This document shows, piece by piece, positions 14,373 through 15,380 of a stretch of DNA of 15,380 nucleotides (positions are counted from its first letter, which is position 1; the number at the start of each line of letters is the position of its first letter). Location of the stretch: the NCBI GenBank assembly GCA_937960715.1, contig CALGOO010000324.1, forward strand, positions 1-15,380. Direction: 5' to 3'. The translations under genes and the position numbers were made by a program. Source of the DNA: an uncultured Candidatus Competibacteraceae bacterium. Its GTDB lineage: Bacteria > Pseudomonadota > Gammaproteobacteria > Competibacterales > Competibacteraceae. The notes beneath the pieces are model-generated. The model saw only the letters and a program-made list of their open reading frames with translations. It made no database searches and had not been told where the DNA came from.

Positions 14373-14406
14373 GCAGCTACCCTCCCATGGATTCACACCA
14401 GAAACT

Positions 14407-14413
14407 GGAGGAG
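14407..14413 (+). promoter_or_regulatory. Ribosome binding site of the IS110 transposase
   Basis: GGAGGAG lies 6 nt before the ATG at 14420. It fixes this start over the upstream in-frame codon at 14270. Confidence 0.75.
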
Positions 14414-14419
14414 ACCTCT

Positions 14420-15346
14420 ATGCAATTTTACACTGGGCAACATCGGTATTACTGCGGCATCGATCTGCATGCTCGGCAGATGTACGTCTGCATCGTCAAT
14501 CAGGAAGGTGCCATTCTGGTTCATCGGAACATCAAAACCGATCCGACCGGCTTCCTCGAATTGATTGCCCCATACCGGGACGATCTGGCGGTCGCGGTCG
14601 AGTGTATCTTCACCTGGTATTGGCTGGCCGACCTCTGCGCCCGGGAGGGCATCCCCTTCGTGTTGGGACACGCGCTGTACATGAAGGCGATCCACGGCGG
14701 CAAGGTGAAGAACGACCGGATTGACTCGCAGAAGATCGCCTTGCTGCTGCGCGGGGGGATGCTCCCGCAAGCCTATGTCTATCCCGAGCGGATGCGCGCC
14801 ACCCGTGATCTGCTGCGCCGGCGCATGCACCTCATGCGCTTCCGCGCCGATCTGCTCGCGCATATCCAGAACACCGCCAGTCAATATAACCTGCCGCCGC
14901 TGGCCGAGCAGGCGAGCAAGAAATCGGAGCGCCCCGCCATTCCGGCTCACTTCCCCGATCCGGTGGTGCGGCAAATGATCCAGCTCGACCTCGATGTCAT
15001 CGCCCACCTGGACGAACAATTGCGGGTGCTGGAACAAGACCTGGCGCTCAAGGCCAAGGCCCACGACGCCTTCGCCTATCACCTGATCCGTTCCGTACCC
15101 GGTATCGGCCGCATCCTCACCTTGGTGATCCTCTACGAAATCGAACGAATCGAGCGGTTCGCCACGGTCGGTCAATTTGCCTCCTACGCCCGGTTGGTCA
15201 AGTGTGCCAAGGAATCCGCCGGCAAGCGCCACGGCTACTCCAGTAAGAAAATCGGCAACGCCTATCTGAAATGGGCGTTCAGCGAGGCGGCGGTGCTGTT
15301 CTTGCGCAACAATCCCCCGGCGCAACAGGGGTGTGATTCAAAGTGA
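14420..15346 (+). pseudogene. IS110-family transposase, C-terminally truncated
   Basis: The readable product is 308 residues. The N-terminal DEDD (RuvC-like) domain has D15 in CGIDLHARQ, E61 in AVECIFTWYW, and D99/D102 in KNDRIDSQK. The C-terminal Tnp_20 domain has SVPGIGRILTLVILYEI (225-241) and FASYARLVKCAKESAGKRHG (253-272), with S266 a candidate for the conserved serine. After NNPPAQQ (297-303) the family normally continues for several dozen residues (a KHGKGKA-type segment and the lysine- and tyrosine-rich tail), but here five unrelated residues and a stop follow. I therefore judge it truncated and probably inactive, although most of both catalytic domains remains. GGAGGAG precedes the ATG. 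Confidence 0.85.
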
Positions 15347-15380
15347 TGCATCGATGAAATGGCCGGTTCAAGCGGCTTCT
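15332..15380. mobile_element. Possible terminal end of a second insertion sequence (IS21-like), runs off window
   Basis: Transposase homology ends exactly where TGTGATTCAAAGTGATGCA begins. IS21-family ends start with TG and carry TTCAAAGTGATGC-like repeats; a second GGTTCAAGCGG copy follows within the next 30 bases. Only 49 bases are visible and no coding sequence of this element is seen, so a simple deletion junction remains possible. Confidence 0.4.

Larger units (their letters stand above)
14133..14419. other. Gene-free region between the NADAR operon and the IS110 transposase
   Basis: These 287 bases must hold the promoter of the NADAR operon (minus) and the left noncoding end of the IS110 element (plus). 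I see no convincing -35/-10 pair for either. Two stem-loops are present, at 14228-14278 and 14343-14372. No inverted terminal repeat is visible, as expected for IS110-group elements, so the left boundary cannot be placed. Confidence 0.6.
14200..15331 (+). mobile_element. IS110-family insertion sequence, 3' end missing
   Basis: The element is defined by its transposase gene (14420-15346) and the structured noncoding leader before it. The left limit is approximate. On the right the homology to IS110 transposases stops at about 15331 and unrelated sequence begins. IS110 elements move through circular intermediates guided by a bridge RNA from a noncoding end. Confidence 0.7.

Noticed and set aside
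14393..15325. 310-codon minus-strand open frame opposite the transposase
   Set aside because: It is the antisense shadow of an IS110 transposase with intact DEDD motifs on the plus strand.

Overview
The window looks like chromosomal DNA of a GC-rich gammaproteobacterium. The minus-strand order yebC-ruvC-ruvA-ruvB is typical of that class, and DapE and MepA are of the proteobacterial type. I cannot fix the genus from the sequence alone.

Layout. (1) 1-2417, minus strand: yebC, ruvC, ruvA and the 5' half of ruvB, a Holliday-junction processing operon with 4-nt overlaps at yebC/ruvC and ruvC/ruvA. (2) 2477-5725, minus strand: an alpha/beta-hydrolase (lipase-like), an acyl-CoA synthetase (AMP-binding) and a periplasmic murein endopeptidase of the MepA family. 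(3) 5869-7632, plus strand: an iron-dependent alcohol dehydrogenase fused to a C-terminal SCP2-like lipid-binding domain. (4) 7651-10546, minus strand: a TauE/SafE (TSUP) permease with a TTG start, an aldo/keto reductase and dapE (lysine/diaminopimelate synthesis). (5) From about 10.6 kb to the end the character changes to accessory DNA. It holds a small membrane protein, a shikimate-kinase-like P-loop protein of AT-richer composition, a palindromic repeat, and a three-gene, translationally coupled minus-strand module. The module, in transcription order, is a NADAR-family N-glycosidase (YbiA/DUF1768-like), an unrecognised 246-residue protein built of two similar halves, and a 424-residue protein with a proline-rich 12-residue repeat N-terminus and a possible papain-like Cys-His-Asp domain. 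(6) An IS110-family transposase follows on the plus strand. Its C-terminus is cut off at about 15331, where sequence resembling the end of another insertion sequence (perhaps IS21 family) begins and runs off the window.

The housekeeping part (1-10.5 kb) is ordinary apart from the ADH-SCP2 fusion. The most interesting part is the coupled module at 11665-14132. Its shape (upstream partner, then a large multi-domain protein with a possible papain-fold C-terminal half, next to insertion sequences) resembles effector/toxin or conflict-system cassettes. The NADAR enzyme at its head suggests a link to NAD/ADP-ribose chemistry. This functional reading is inference; the reading frames, overlaps, repeats and motifs are seen directly.
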